Source: Rhizobium sp. JAB6
Lineage (GTDB): Bacteria; Pseudomonadota; Alphaproteobacteria; Rhizobiales; Rhizobiaceae
DNA: 64,000 nt
Assembly: GCF_003024605.1 (NCBI RefSeq)
Contig: NZ_PYJQ01000005.1
Location: forward strand, 124,001 to 188,000
Direction of reading: 5' to 3'
The notes beneath the pieces are model-generated. The model saw nothing but the letters and a program-made list of their open reading frames with translations, made no database searches and was not told the origin of the DNA. Made by a program: the position numbers and the translations under genes. Positions 34,638 through 42,932 of the stretch are shown here, piece by piece; the first letter of the stretch is position 1; every line of letters begins with the position of its first letter.

Positions 34638-36005
34638 ATGTCCGATACACCAAGCCGCTCCAATCTCGCCGCCCTCGATGCTGCCCATCACCTCCATCCT
34701 TTCGCTGATATGCGCAAGCTCAACGCCGATGGCGCCCGCATCATCCAGCGCGGCGAGGGTGTCTATATTTTCGATGCGGAAGGGCGGAAGTATCTGGATG
34801 GCTTTGCCGGCCTCTGGTGCGTGAACATCGGCTACGGCCGCACTGAAATCGGTGATGCTGTTGCCAGGCAGATGAACGAGCTGCCTTATTACAACACCTT
34901 CTTCGGCACCACGACAACGCCGGCGACGCTTCTCGCCGAGAAGGTCTGCGCCCATGCCGGACCGGAGTTCAACCATGTCTTCTTCACCAATTCCGGCTCC
35001 GAGGCAAACGACACCTGGTTCCGCATGGCGAGGGTCTATTGGGGCGCGGTGGGTAAGCCGACGAAGAAGACCATCATCGCGCGCAAGAACGGCTATCACG
35101 GCTCGACGGTCGCCGGCGCCAGCATGGGCGGCATGAAATACATGCACGAGCAGGGCGACCTGCCGATCCCTGGCGTCGTCCATATCGGCCAGCCCTATTG
35201 GTATGCCGAGGGCGGCGATCTCTCGCCGGAGGAATTCGGCCTGAAGATTGCGCGCGAGCTCGAAGCCAAGATTGACGAATTGGGCGAGGATAACGTCGCA
35301 GCCTTCGTCGCCGAGCCGGTGCAGGGTGCCGGCGGCGTCATCATCCCGCCGTCCACCTATTGGCCCGAGATCGCGCGCATCTGCAAGGCAAGGAACATCC
35401 TGCTCGTCTGCGATGAAGTGATCTGCGGCTTCGGCCGTCTCGGCGCATGGTTCGGCCACCAGCATTTCGGCGTCGAGCCCGATCTCGCGCCGATCGCCAA
35501 GGGACTGTCATCTGGCTATCTGCCGATCGGCGGCGTGCTCGTCAGCGATCGCATCGCCGATGTGCTGATCAATGAGGTCGGTGAATTCAATCATGGCTTT
35601 ACCTATTCCGGCCATCCGGTCTGTGCGGTAGCGGCCATCGAAAATCTGCGGATTATCGAGGAGGAAAGGCTGGTCGAGCGTGTGCGCGACGATATCGGTC
35701 CTTACTTTGCCAAGGCTTGGGGCAGTCTTGGCGATCACGATATGGCCGGCGAAGCCGTCAGCATCGGCTTGATGGGCGGCCTACAGCTTGCTGCCGATAA
35801 ATCCACGCGCCGGCGCTTCGAAAAGCCGGATGCGATAGGGTCTGCCGTGCGCAATCATGCTTTGGCAAATGGCCTGGTGCTGCGCGCCACCCGCGACCGC
35901 ATGCTGGCCTCGCCGCCGCTCATTATCAGCCATGAGGAAGTGGACGCCATGGTGCGGATCGCGCGTGGCGCGCTCGATGCCGTTTGGGCTGAGGTGAGAT
36001 CGTAG
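34638..36005 (+). CDS. Class III (omega) aminotransferase, putrescine/beta-alanine:pyruvate type
   Basis: 455 aa. PLP-dependent fold with NSGSEANDTWFRMARVYW, NGYHGSTVAGASMGGM, LLVCDEVICGFGRLGAWFGH (Asp for the pyridine nitrogen) and the Schiff-base Lys in PIAKGLSSGYLPIGG. The N-terminal HHLHPFADMRKL segment is typical of putrescine/spermidine-pyruvate transaminases. The ATG at 34638 is preferred; an upstream in-frame ATG at 34608 adds ten atypical residues. Its divergent partner is the GS-like enzyme, suggesting a small amine-catabolism locus. Confidence 0.93.
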   Translation: MSDTPSRSNLAALDAAHHLHPFADMRKLNADGARIIQRGEGVYIFDAEGRKYLDGFAGLWCVNIGYGRTEIGDAVARQMNELPYYNTFFGTTTTPATLLAEKVCAHAGPEFNHVFFTNSGSEANDTWFRMARVYWGAVGKPTKKTIIARKNGYHGSTVAGASMGGMKYMHEQGDLPIPGVVHIGQPYWYAEGGDLSPEEFGLKIARELEAKIDELGEDNVAAFVAEPVQGAGGVIIPPSTYWPEIARICKARNILLVCDEVICGFGRLGAWFGHQHFGVEPDLAPIAKGLSSGYLPIGGVLVSDRIADVLINEVGEFNHGFTYSGHPVCAVAAIENLRIIEEERLVERVRDDIGPYFAKAWGSLGDHDMAGEAVSIGLMGGLQLAADKSTRRRFEKPDAIGSAVRNHALANGLVLRATRDRMLASPPLIISHEEVDAMVRIARGALDAVWAEVRS

Positions 36006-36035
36006 CTTCGCCAGCGCCGGTCGATCGACCGGAGC

Positions 36036-37058
36036 TTAGACGTCCTGATGATCTCGATCGAAGATCTTGCGCACGATGTAATTCGGCGAGAGATCGTCGC
36101 GATAATAGATGCGTGCGATCATTTCGGCGAGGATGCCTGTCGTGATCATCTGTACCGACGACAAGAGCAGCACGACACCGACCATCAGCAGCGGGCGGCT
36201 GCCGATATCGTCGCCGAAGATGAACTTGTCGATGAAGAGCCACAGCAGGATGACGCCTGCAAGTGCGCCGAGGCCGAGGCCGAGCGAGCCGAAGAAGTGG
36301 CCAGGCCGCGCCTTGTAGCGCATGAAAAACATTACCGACAGCAGATCGAGGATGACGCGGAAGGTGCGTGAGATCCCGTATTTCGAGGTGCCGTGCTGGC
36401 GGGCATGGTGGGTGACCGGGACTTCGCCGATGCGCGAGCTCGGCACGACGCCGGCGACCCAGGCGGGGATGAAACGGTGCATCTCTCCCATCAGCTTCAC
36501 CTGCTTGATGATGGAAGAGCGATAGATCTTCAGGCTGCAGCCATAATCGTGCAGCTTGACGCCGGTGATGCGGCCGATCAGGTAGTTGGCACACCAGGAG
36601 GGAATCTTGCGCAGGAGAAGGCCGTCCTGGCGGTTCTTGCGCCAGCCGACGAGCAGATCGAGCTGCCGCCGCTCCAGCTCCTCGACCATCGAAGGAATGT
36701 CCTTCGGGTCGTTCTGCAGATCGCCGTCCATGGTGGCGATGAGACGGCCGTTCGCCGCATCGATGCCGGCCTGCATGGCGGCCGTCTGACCAAAATTGCG
36801 CTGAAGCTCGACGATGCGCAGCGTCAGCCCTTCTTGCGAAAGCGACCGGCGGGCATTGACGAGTGTCGCGTCCGTGCTGCCGTCATCGACCAGGATCAGC
36901 TCCCAGGATTTGCCAAATCCACGCATGGCGGCACAGATGCGATCAATAAGCGGTCCGACGCTTTCTTCCTCGTTGAAGACAGGCACGACCAGTGAAAGCT
37001 CGAGAGGGCTTGCCGGATCGGCCTGGGGGAGGGTCGACTCTGCCGTTGTCTGCAACAC
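36036..37058 (-). CDS. GT2 glycosyltransferase, undecaprenyl/dolichyl-phosphate sugar transferase type
   Basis: 340 aa. GT-A domain with LVVPVFNEEESVGPLIDRIC, ILVDDGSTDATLVNARR and ATMDGDLQNDPKDIPSMVEE (DxD region), followed by HARQHGTSKYGISRTFRVIL and two membrane helices at the C-terminus (about residues 240-300). This is the ArnC/GtrB/DPM1-like architecture, which transfers a sugar from a nucleotide to a polyprenyl phosphate at the inner membrane. Divergent from a flippase-like membrane protein, so the pair may decorate an envelope polymer. Confidence 0.92.
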   Translation of the reverse strand: MLQTTAESTLPQADPASPLELSLVVPVFNEEESVGPLIDRICAAMRGFGKSWELILVDDGSTDATLVNARRSLSQEGLTLRIVELQRNFGQTAAMQAGIDAANGRLIATMDGDLQNDPKDIPSMVEELERRQLDLLVGWRKNRQDGLLLRKIPSWCANYLIGRITGVKLHDYGCSLKIYRSSIIKQVKLMGEMHRFIPAWVAGVVPSSRIGEVPVTHHARQHGTSKYGISRTFRVILDLLSVMFFMRYKARPGHFFGSLGLGLGALAGVILLWLFIDKFIFGDDIGSRPLLMVGVVLLLSSVQMITTGILAEMIARIYYRDDLSPNYIVRKIFDRDHQDV

Positions 37059-37151
37059 TTCTTTCTCCTAAAAGACCGGCAGTACCTGCCGGACGAAACG
37101 AGCGAAAAGTCCGGTTTCAGCCTTCCGCTCGCATTTGGGTGCCCTAACTAC

Positions 37152-38111
37152 ATGAAGACTCCGACGGTTGCCAGCCGACAGAATTGGTTTATTCGCAACC
37201 GAATGACGCTGCTGACGCTCGCGGTCGTCCTTGCCTACGCCGCCTTCATCGAATGGTTCTGGGGCTGGACCTCGATCCTGGCGCAATGGGGCAAGGTCGG
37301 CGCCTTGCCGATCCTTCTAGCGCTCGCGCTTCTGACCGGCACCTATTTCCTGCGCACCTGGCGCATCTATGATTATTTCCCGAAGGAAACATCGGGCCAT
37401 TTCGCGGCGCTGTTCCGCGTGACGCAGGTCCATAACCTGCTGAACATTATGATGCCGTTCCGAACGGGGGAAACCAGCTTCCCGGTGCTGATGCGCTCCG
37501 AATTCGGCATTCCTCTGGCGCGGGGAACTTCGGCGCTGTTTGTCATGCGGCTGCTCGACCTGCATGCGCTGCTGGCCGCGGCCGGCGTCGGCCTTGCGCT
37601 GGCTTCGCCCTATCATGTCGTGGCCTGGATCCTGTGGGCGGCTTTCCTGCTGCTGCCGGTCGCAGGCTTCGCCTCCCGCCGGCCGCTGATCCGCCTTGCC
37701 GCCCGCACCTTGCCAAAGAAGGCGCAAGGGCTGGTGCATGAGCTGGAGCGCGGCCTGCCGGTTGATGCGAGCGCCTTTGCGCGCGCCTGGCTGACGACCA
37801 TCGTCAACTGGCTGGTCAAGGTCGTGGTGCTCGCCTGGGCGCTCGGCTTGATGAACGTCACGCCGCTTTCGGCAAGCTTCGGCGGCGCGCTCGGCGGCGA
37901 ATTATCCTCCGTCCTGCCCGTGCATGCGCCCGGCGGGGTCGGCACCTATCCGGCCGGCATTACCGCCGGCGCCATGGCCTTCGGGGCTTCGAGTGCCAAG
38001 CAGGCAATCGAAAATCTCGCACAGGCGAGCATCAATGCTCACCTGCTGATCGTGGTATCCGCGTTGACGGGGACCGCGATCGGATTGTTGATCTCGCGCA
38101 AACGCGGCTGA
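37152..38111 (+). CDS. LPG-synthase-TM / UPF0104-like integral membrane protein
   Basis: 319 aa with about eight hydrophobic helices. Family features are the RTWRIYDYFPKE segment after TM2, HNLLNIMMPFRTGETSFPVL and the C-terminal VHAPGGVGTYPAGITAGAM with conserved glycines. The family includes the flippase half of MprF and putative lipid or sugar-lipid flippases. Divergent from the GT2 transferase (93 bp apart). A role in moving a glycosylated polyprenyl lipid is a reasonable inference from that pairing. It ends 4 bp from the convergent sigma factor gene. Confidence 0.87.
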   Translation: MKTPTVASRQNWFIRNRMTLLTLAVVLAYAAFIEWFWGWTSILAQWGKVGALPILLALALLTGTYFLRTWRIYDYFPKETSGHFAALFRVTQVHNLLNIMMPFRTGETSFPVLMRSEFGIPLARGTSALFVMRLLDLHALLAAAGVGLALASPYHVVAWILWAAFLLLPVAGFASRRPLIRLAARTLPKKAQGLVHELERGLPVDASAFARAWLTTIVNWLVKVVVLAWALGLMNVTPLSASFGGALGGELSSVLPVHAPGGVGTYPAGITAGAMAFGASSAKQAIENLAQASINAHLLIVVSALTGTAIGLLISRKRG

Positions 38112-38115
38112 CCGG

Positions 38116-39363
38116 CTACTGTCGCGTCTTGCTCTCAAGCTCCGCCAATCGCTTGCGCAGAAATGCCTGCTCCGGCGCCTGTTGGCATAGCGAAAGCGCG
38201 GCCTGGTAGGATTGCCGCGCCTCATCCATCCGACCAAGTTGGCGAAGAAAGTCGGCTTTCGCGGCGTGGGTGAGGTGATACCGCGCCATCCGTTCCTCTT
38301 GCAGCAGCCCGTCTACGATGGAAAGTGCCGCCGCCGGACCATCGCATATGGAGACGGCAACCGCCCGATTGAGCTCGATTACGGGGGAGGGGCTGGCCAT
38401 CAGCAGCAGGTCGTAGAGCGCCACCAGCTTTCGCCAATCGGTATCGTCCCCGTTCACGGCGCGGGCATGTTCCGCCGCGATCGCCGCCTGCAGCGCATAG
38501 CTGCCGACGCTCTCTGCCGCCATCGCCTTTGCGGATAGCGCCAGGCCTTCGCGGATCTGGGTGCGATCCCAGAGCGCGCGATCCTGATCGGCAAGCAGGA
38601 CCAGATCGCCTGACGCATCGGCTCGGGCAAGGCGTCGCGAATCCTGCAGCAGCATGAGTGCAAGCAATCCTTCGACTTCCGAATCGGGCAATAGCTGCAG
38701 CAAAAGCCTGCCGAGGCGAATGGCTTCGGCCGCAAGGTCGGCGCGGACGATCGCCGAGCCTGATGATGCCGAATAACCCTCGCTGAAAACGAGATAGATG
38801 ACACGCAGCACCTGCGCCAGCCGCTCCGGCAATTCCGTCTTGCAGGGTACTTCATAAGGAATATGGGCAGCGCGAATACGGTTTTTGGCACGGACGATGC
38901 GCTGGGCGACTGTCGGAGCTGGAATCAGAAAGGCATGGGCGATCTCCTCCGTCGTCAGGCCGCAGACCTCCCGCAACGCCATCGCCATCCGCGCCTCGGC
39001 GGGAATAAGCGGATGGCAGCAGGTGAAGATCAGCCGCAGCATGTCGTCCTCGATCTCTTCGTTTTCGGCGACTTCCATCGCCTCTCCCTCCGGATAAAGG
39101 CTCTCTGTAATGTCCGGGCGAGCCGCGTCGAAACGCGTTCGGCGCCTGATGTGATCGATGGCACGAAAACGTCCGGCTGAGACGAGCCAGGCATAGGGAT
39201 TGGCCGGGATCGTCTTCTCCGTCCACTGCTGTGCCGCTGCTGCAAAGGCATCGTGAAGAGCTTCATCGGCCCGGTCGAAATCGCCGAGCAGACGGATCAG
39301 CGTCGCCAGCACGCGGCGCGAATGGCTGCGATAAATGCCTTCAATGGTTCGGTTCAGCGACAT
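38116..39363 (-). CDS. ECF RNA polymerase sigma factor, ECF42 group
   Basis: 415 aa, much longer than a normal ECF factor. Region 2 is near residues 10-75 (RRVLATLIRLLGDFDRADEA, PYAWLVSAGRFRAIDHIRRR) and region 4 near 110-165 (LTTEEIAHAFLIPAPTVAQR). A ~240-residue helical C-terminal extension (DUF6596 plus TPR-like, e.g. LGRMDEARQSYQAALSL) replaces an anti-sigma factor in the ECF42 group. Three DGPF/YCII genes lie directly upstream, the known hallmark of ECF42 loci; it is the last gene of that operon, 5 bp after the previous stop. No anti-sigma gene is present. Confidence 0.92.
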   Translation of the reverse strand: MSLNRTIEGIYRSHSRRVLATLIRLLGDFDRADEALHDAFAAAAQQWTEKTIPANPYAWLVSAGRFRAIDHIRRRTRFDAARPDITESLYPEGEAMEVAENEEIEDDMLRLIFTCCHPLIPAEARMAMALREVCGLTTEEIAHAFLIPAPTVAQRIVRAKNRIRAAHIPYEVPCKTELPERLAQVLRVIYLVFSEGYSASSGSAIVRADLAAEAIRLGRLLLQLLPDSEVEGLLALMLLQDSRRLARADASGDLVLLADQDRALWDRTQIREGLALSAKAMAAESVGSYALQAAIAAEHARAVNGDDTDWRKLVALYDLLLMASPSPVIELNRAVAVSICDGPAAALSIVDGLLQEERMARYHLTHAAKADFLRQLGRMDEARQSYQAALSLCQQAPEQAFLRKRLAELESKTRQ

Positions 39364-39368
39364 GGATG

Positions 39369-39749
39369 TCAGGATGTCTCCGCCAGATCTCCCCGCAGGG
39401 TCAGGATACGAACCGGGCGGATTTCGACGGCGCCATAGCGTGCCGAGGGTATGCGTTTGGCGATACCAGCGGCGCTATCGAGGTCGGGTGCTTCGATGAG
39501 ATAGAAGCCGGCCAGGTGCTCCTTCGTCTCCGCGAACGGTCCGTCCGTGACCGAAAATCCATCGCCGCCGTCCGGCCGGACGACGATCGACTTGTCTCGA
39601 AGCGCCAGCGCATCGGAAACGATCATGCTGCCGTCCCGTCGCAACTCCTCGTCGAAGACGAAATGCTCGCCGATCAGATGGTTCATCTCGTTCGGCGTCA
39701 ATCGTCCGTCGACATCTACCGCTGTGTAGATCAGGCATAGAAACCGCAT
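39369..39749 (-). CDS. DGPF/YCII-related domain protein 1
   Basis: 126 aa. Dimeric ferredoxin-like fold of the YCII family, with the DGPF signature in FSVTDGPFAETKEHLAGF and the conserved end AAGIAKRIPSARYGAVEIRP. Third gene of the ECF42 operon, directly before the sigma gene. The ATG at 39749 has AAAGGAAAA upstream; an ATG at 39770 overlapping the previous stop (ATGA) is a possible longer start. Its role in ECF42 regulation is not known; such proteins are proposed to be enzymes or effectors. Confidence 0.88.
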   Translation of the reverse strand: MRFLCLIYTAVDVDGRLTPNEMNHLIGEHFVFDEELRRDGSMIVSDALALRDKSIVVRPDGGDGFSVTDGPFAETKEHLAGFYLIEAPDLDSAAGIAKRIPSARYGAVEIRPVRILTLRGDLAETS

Positions 39750-39766
39750 GTATTTTCCTTTCTCAG

Positions 39767-40129
39767 TCATTCGTCCGGAAAGCGGATGTCAAAGGCGGTG
39801 CGAACCTCGATCATGCCGTAGCGCGCGACGGGGAAGGTGGCGGCGATCGCAGTCGCTTCCTCCATATCCCGGGCCTCGATCAGCACGAAGCCGCCGAGAT
39901 GTTCCTTGATCTCCGCGAACGGACCGTCGGTCACAGCGGTTTCGCCGCGGCGCACGCGAACCGTTTTCGCAGTCTCCGGTTCGCGCAGGGCATTGGCGAC
40001 GATGAGGTGGCCGCTCTCGCGCAGCCGGTTGTCGTTGTCGATCGAATCCCGCGTCAGCTTTCGCCCCTCCTCCTCCGAAATCTTGGCGATCTCTGCGCTT
40101 TCGAACCACACCTGGCAAAGGAACTTCAT
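39767..40129 (-). CDS. DGPF/YCII-related domain protein 2
   Basis: 120 aa. Begins MKFLCQVWFESAEIAKISEE and carries AVTDGPFAEIKEHLGGFVLI. Ribosome site GGAGACGAC precedes the ATG at 40129; the frame is open further upstream, but that part belongs to the preceding gene. Very similar to the third paralogue (MKYLCQVWFDGT), so the two probably arose by local duplication, whereas protein 1 is more distant. Same operon. Confidence 0.9.
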   Translation of the reverse strand: MKFLCQVWFESAEIAKISEEEGRKLTRDSIDNDNRLRESGHLIVANALREPETAKTVRVRRGETAVTDGPFAEIKEHLGGFVLIEARDMEEATAIAATFPVARYGMIEVRTAFDIRFPDE

Positions 40130-40139
40130 GGTCGTCTCC

Positions 40140-40499
40140 TCAAACGTCCGGGCCGAAGGAATGGATCGGCCGTACCTCGATGGCACCGAGCTTGGCGAGC
40201 GGAATGCCGGCGGCAATCCGGATCGCATCGTTCAGATCCTTCGCCTCGATCAGGATGAAGCCGCCAAGATATTCCTTGGTTTCGATGAAGGGACCGTCGG
40301 TTACCGATGTCTCGCCATTGCGGACCCGCACCGTCACTGCGGATTTCGGCGACTGCAGCGCTTCCGCATGGATCATGTTGCCGCTCGCCATCAGGTCGCG
40401 GTCATAGCCGAGGGAATCCGCATCGAGCTGGTGCTTTTCCTCCTTGGACATGACGTCGAGCCTCGTGCCATCGAACCAGACCTGGCAGAGATATTTCAT
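40140..40499 (-). CDS. DGPF/YCII-related domain protein 3
   Basis: 119 aa. Begins MKYLCQVWFDGTRLDVMSKE and carries SVTDGPFIETKEYLGGFILI. It is the first gene of the ECF42 operon, with GAGGAGACG before the ATG. A TGTCGA-N17-CGTC element starts 62 bp upstream. Ten base pairs separate it from the next paralogue, so all four genes should be cotranscribed. Confidence 0.9.
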   Translation of the reverse strand: MKYLCQVWFDGTRLDVMSKEEKHQLDADSLGYDRDLMASGNMIHAEALQSPKSAVTVRVRNGETSVTDGPFIETKEYLGGFILIEAKDLNDAIRIAAGIPLAKLGAIEVRPIHSFGPDV

Positions 40500-40534
40500 C
40501 GCAGCGTCTCCTCTTCAATTTGCTGACAGCCATA

Positions 40535-40561
40535 GACGAGCGGCTGCAAAGCAAATCGACA
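40535..40561 (-). promoter_or_regulatory. Candidate ECF42 promoter of the DGPF-sigma operon
   Basis: On the minus strand TGTCGA (40561-40556) is followed by exactly 17 nt and CGTC (40538-40535). I recall TGTCGA at -35 and CGA/TC at -10 as the motif reported for ECF42 promoters in Streptomyces. A start site near 40528 would leave a ~29-nt leader before the first DGPF gene. This fits autoregulation of the operon. Confidence 0.65.
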
Positions 40562-40595
40562 TCCCGATCCGCAGCATGACAAAAATTTTCTGTGC

Positions 40596-40622
40596 TGTCG
40601 AAAAAGCCTGAGCCCGGTCGAC
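40596..40622 (+). promoter_or_regulatory. Second candidate ECF42 promoter, facing the small membrane protein gene
   Basis: TGTCGA (40596-40601), exactly 17 nt, then CGAC (40619-40622) on the plus strand. It has the same elements and the same spacing as the oppositely oriented promoter 35 bp away. An AAGGAG ribosome site (40641-40646) and the ATG at 40655 follow. This makes the divergent gene a probable ECF42 target. Confidence 0.6.
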
Positions 40623-40654
40623 CAGTTCCGTCATCTCAAAAAGGAGAAACGGAC

Positions 40655-40885
40655 ATGTACAACCTCGAAGCAGCGCTCATCTACCACTGGCACAAGAAGA
40701 CCCTGTCGGACGAGGAGTTATTGCAGATGTCAAATCCCGGCGAAGTGATTGCTCGCGCGGCGATCGGATTTGCCATTTTTGCCGTGATGATCCTTGGTCT
40801 GAATTTGTGGGCAGCACCAAACGACCAACGGCCGCAAGTCGCGGCCGCCTATCATGTGCAAACGATGTCAGCAGGAAAGCAATAG
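40655..40885 (+). CDS. Small single-pass membrane protein, candidate ECF42 target
   Basis: 76 aa, family not recognised. It begins MYNLEAALIYHWHKKTLSDE, has one hydrophobic helix at about residues 33-51 (AAIGFAIFAVMILGLNLWA) and a short polar tail. AAGGAG lies 8 nt before the ATG; upstream in-frame codons from 40592 are excluded because they run through the promoter. It is divergent from the ECF42-DGPF operon. The polar N-terminal half would be cytoplasmic by the positive-inside pattern. It could be a sensor, anchor or effector in the ECF42 system, but this is only a hypothesis. Confidence 0.75.
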   Translation: MYNLEAALIYHWHKKTLSDEELLQMSNPGEVIARAAIGFAIFAVMILGLNLWAAPNDQRPQVAAAYHVQTMSAGKQ

Positions 40886-40917
40886 GGGGAAGCCCCATTG
40901 CCTTGCTGGCTCGTGGC

Positions 40918-42420
40918 TTATTGGAATGCCGTTTCGAAGAAGCTGCGCAGCTTGCGCGAATGCAGCGCTTCCGGCGGCATGGCGGCCAGTTTCTGGATGG
41001 CGCGGATGCCGATCTGCAGATGCTGGTTCACCTGGGTGCGATAAAAGGCCGTCGCCATGCCCGGCAGCTTCAGCTCGCCATGCAAAGGTTTGTCCGAAAC
41101 GCAGAGCAGCGTGCCGTAGGGAACGCGGAAGCGGAAGCCGTTGGCGGCGATCGTTGCCGATTCCATATCGAGCGCGACCGCGCGGGCCTGCGACAGCCGC
41201 TTCACCGGGCCGGCCTGATCGCGCAGTTCCCAGTTGCGGTTGTCGATGGTGCCGACCGTGCCCGTGCGCATGATGCGCTTCAGCTCGAAGCCCTCATAGC
41301 CGGTGATTTCGGCAACGGCCGCTTCCAGCGCCACCTGCACTTCGGCCAGCGCCGGGATCGGCACCCAGACCGGCAGGTCGTCGTCGAGAACGTGATCCTC
41401 GCGCATATAGGCATGGGCGAGCACATAGTCGCCGAGCCGCTGGCTGTTGCGCAGACCGGCGCAATGGCCGAGCATCAGCCAGGCATGCGGGCGCAGCACG
41501 GCAACGTGGTCCGTGATCGTCTTGGCGTTGGAAGGGCCGACGCCGATATTGATCATGGTAATGCCGGCATGGCCTTTCTTCTTCAGATGGTAGGCCGGCA
41601 TCTGCGGCAGCCGTGGCGCGGTCACATCGCCCTCGGGCTGGCCGGAGCCAGCCTTGGTGATGATGTTTCCCGGTTCCACGAACTCGGTATAGCCGTCGCC
41701 GCCGCTCGCCATCAGCTCGCGCGCCCATTTGCAGAACTCATCGATATAGAACTGGTAGTTCGTGAAGAGCACGAAATTCTGGAAATGCGCCGCACTGGTC
41801 GCCGTGTAGTGGACGAGTCGTGCCAGCGAATAATCGATGCGCTGCGCTGTAAATGGCGCAAGCGGCGAAGGCTCGCCCGGCGGTGGGATATATTCGCCGT
41901 TGGCGATTTCGTCGTCCGTGGTGTTCAAGTCCGGTGTGTCGAAGAGGTCGCGCAGCGGAATGTCTTCGAAAATACTCGCGGTTGCTTCCACATGAGCGCC
42001 TTCACCGAAGGCGAAATGGATCGGGATAGGCGTCGTCGATTCCGTTACGACGACCGGAACATTGTGGCTGCGCATCAGCAGCGTCAGCTGTTCCTTGAGG
42101 TAATGCTTGAAGAGCTGCGGGCGGGTGATCGTCGTCGTGTAGACGCCGGGCGCCGTCACGTGGCCGTAGGAGAGACGCGAGTCGACATGGCCGAAGCTCG
42201 TCGTTTCGATGCTGACCTGCGGATAGAAAGCGCGGTAGCGCGCGGTGATCGGCGCGCCTTTGGCAAGCTTGGTGAAATTGTCGATCAGGAACGCGGTGTT
42301 GCGATCGTAAAGCTCCGTCAGCGCTTCGACGGCCTTGCCCGGATCATCGAAGGTCCGCGGCTGGAACGGGCTGGGAGAGGAGATGTCGAGGGGTGAAAAG
42401 GGAGAGGTTCTGTTGCTCAT
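40918..42420 (-). CDS. amn: AMP nucleosidase
   Basis: 500 aa. Hydrolyses AMP to adenine and ribose 5-phosphate. The N-terminal AMN domain (AVEALTELYDRNTAFLIDNF, VDSRLSYGHVTAPGVYTTTI) is followed by the nucleoside-phosphorylase fold (ITMINIGVGPSNAKTITDHV, RPHAWLMLGHCAGLRNSQRL and AVALDMESATIAANGFRFRV with the catalytic Asp-Met-Glu). Length matches bacterial Amn. Transcribed alone; the small ECF42-associated gene converges on it with 32 bp between stops. Confidence 0.96.
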   Translation of the reverse strand: MSNRTSPFSPLDISSPSPFQPRTFDDPGKAVEALTELYDRNTAFLIDNFTKLAKGAPITARYRAFYPQVSIETTSFGHVDSRLSYGHVTAPGVYTTTITRPQLFKHYLKEQLTLLMRSHNVPVVVTESTTPIPIHFAFGEGAHVEATASIFEDIPLRDLFDTPDLNTTDDEIANGEYIPPPGEPSPLAPFTAQRIDYSLARLVHYTATSAAHFQNFVLFTNYQFYIDEFCKWARELMASGGDGYTEFVEPGNIITKAGSGQPEGDVTAPRLPQMPAYHLKKKGHAGITMINIGVGPSNAKTITDHVAVLRPHAWLMLGHCAGLRNSQRLGDYVLAHAYMREDHVLDDDLPVWVPIPALAEVQVALEAAVAEITGYEGFELKRIMRTGTVGTIDNRNWELRDQAGPVKRLSQARAVALDMESATIAANGFRFRVPYGTLLCVSDKPLHGELKLPGMATAFYRTQVNQHLQIGIRAIQKLAAMPPEALHSRKLRSFFETAFQ

Positions 42421-42551
42421 GCGCCATTATAGAGTGTCGTTGGTTACAAGCAAACGACGTTGCATGAGGCGGCCCGGATTCTCGCAGCTATTTTTTCGGC
42501 CACCGCGGGTCTGCGCGAGGATCACGCGCAGACGTTTGTTGCAGACGTTTG

Positions 42552-42728
42552 TTATTGCACCGTCGTGCAGTAAGGCGCGCCGGTCTGCAGGCAAGTGAAG
42601 CTTGCCCCAAAATGCGACTGCGCACCGCTGCGGCCGGCGTGTTCGACCGCAACCGAGAAGCTGAATGCGAAGACGGCGGCAAACAGCATGATGACAACGA
42701 AGCGCCGTGCGATGATGATCGAGTCCAT
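42552..42728 (-). CDS. Small exported or membrane-anchored hypothetical protein
   Basis: 58 aa. Starts MDSIIIARRFVVIMLFAAVF, which is a basic tip plus a hydrophobic signal/anchor helix. A short extracytoplasmic part ends SFTCLQTGAPYCTTVQ with two cysteines that could form a disulfide. An in-frame ATG at 42746 gives 64 aa. Family unknown; the pattern (anchor, then a two-Cys tail) recurs among small rhizobial envelope proteins. Coding status is moderately supported. Confidence 0.5.
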   Translation of the reverse strand: MDSIIIARRFVVIMLFAAVFAFSFSVAVEHAGRSGAQSHFGASFTCLQTGAPYCTTVQ

Positions 42729-42872
42729 ATTCCCAGCTCTACCCATGCCCTATACTGGACACTGTTTTGCCATGGTCAGGCTGAACAGGTGCTGAGATAC
42801 CGGTTCATCCGGCGTTCAGAAATGTTACCGGCTTCGATTGTCGTCTGCCGCTGCTTACGGGCAAATAAAAAG

Positions 42873-42901
42873 AGGCCTGCCGGCAGATAGCGGGCGGGCC
42901 T
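42873..42901 (-). terminator. Terminator of the DUF2147 gene
   Basis: Nine-pair stem AGGCCYGCC-type (A873-T901 to C881-G893, one wobble), followed on the minus strand by CTTTTTATTTG. It lies 32 bp beyond the stop of the upstream minus-strand gene. Confidence 0.75.
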
Positions 42902-42932
42902 GACACGCATTTTGTAAGAGGCAAACGCCTTT

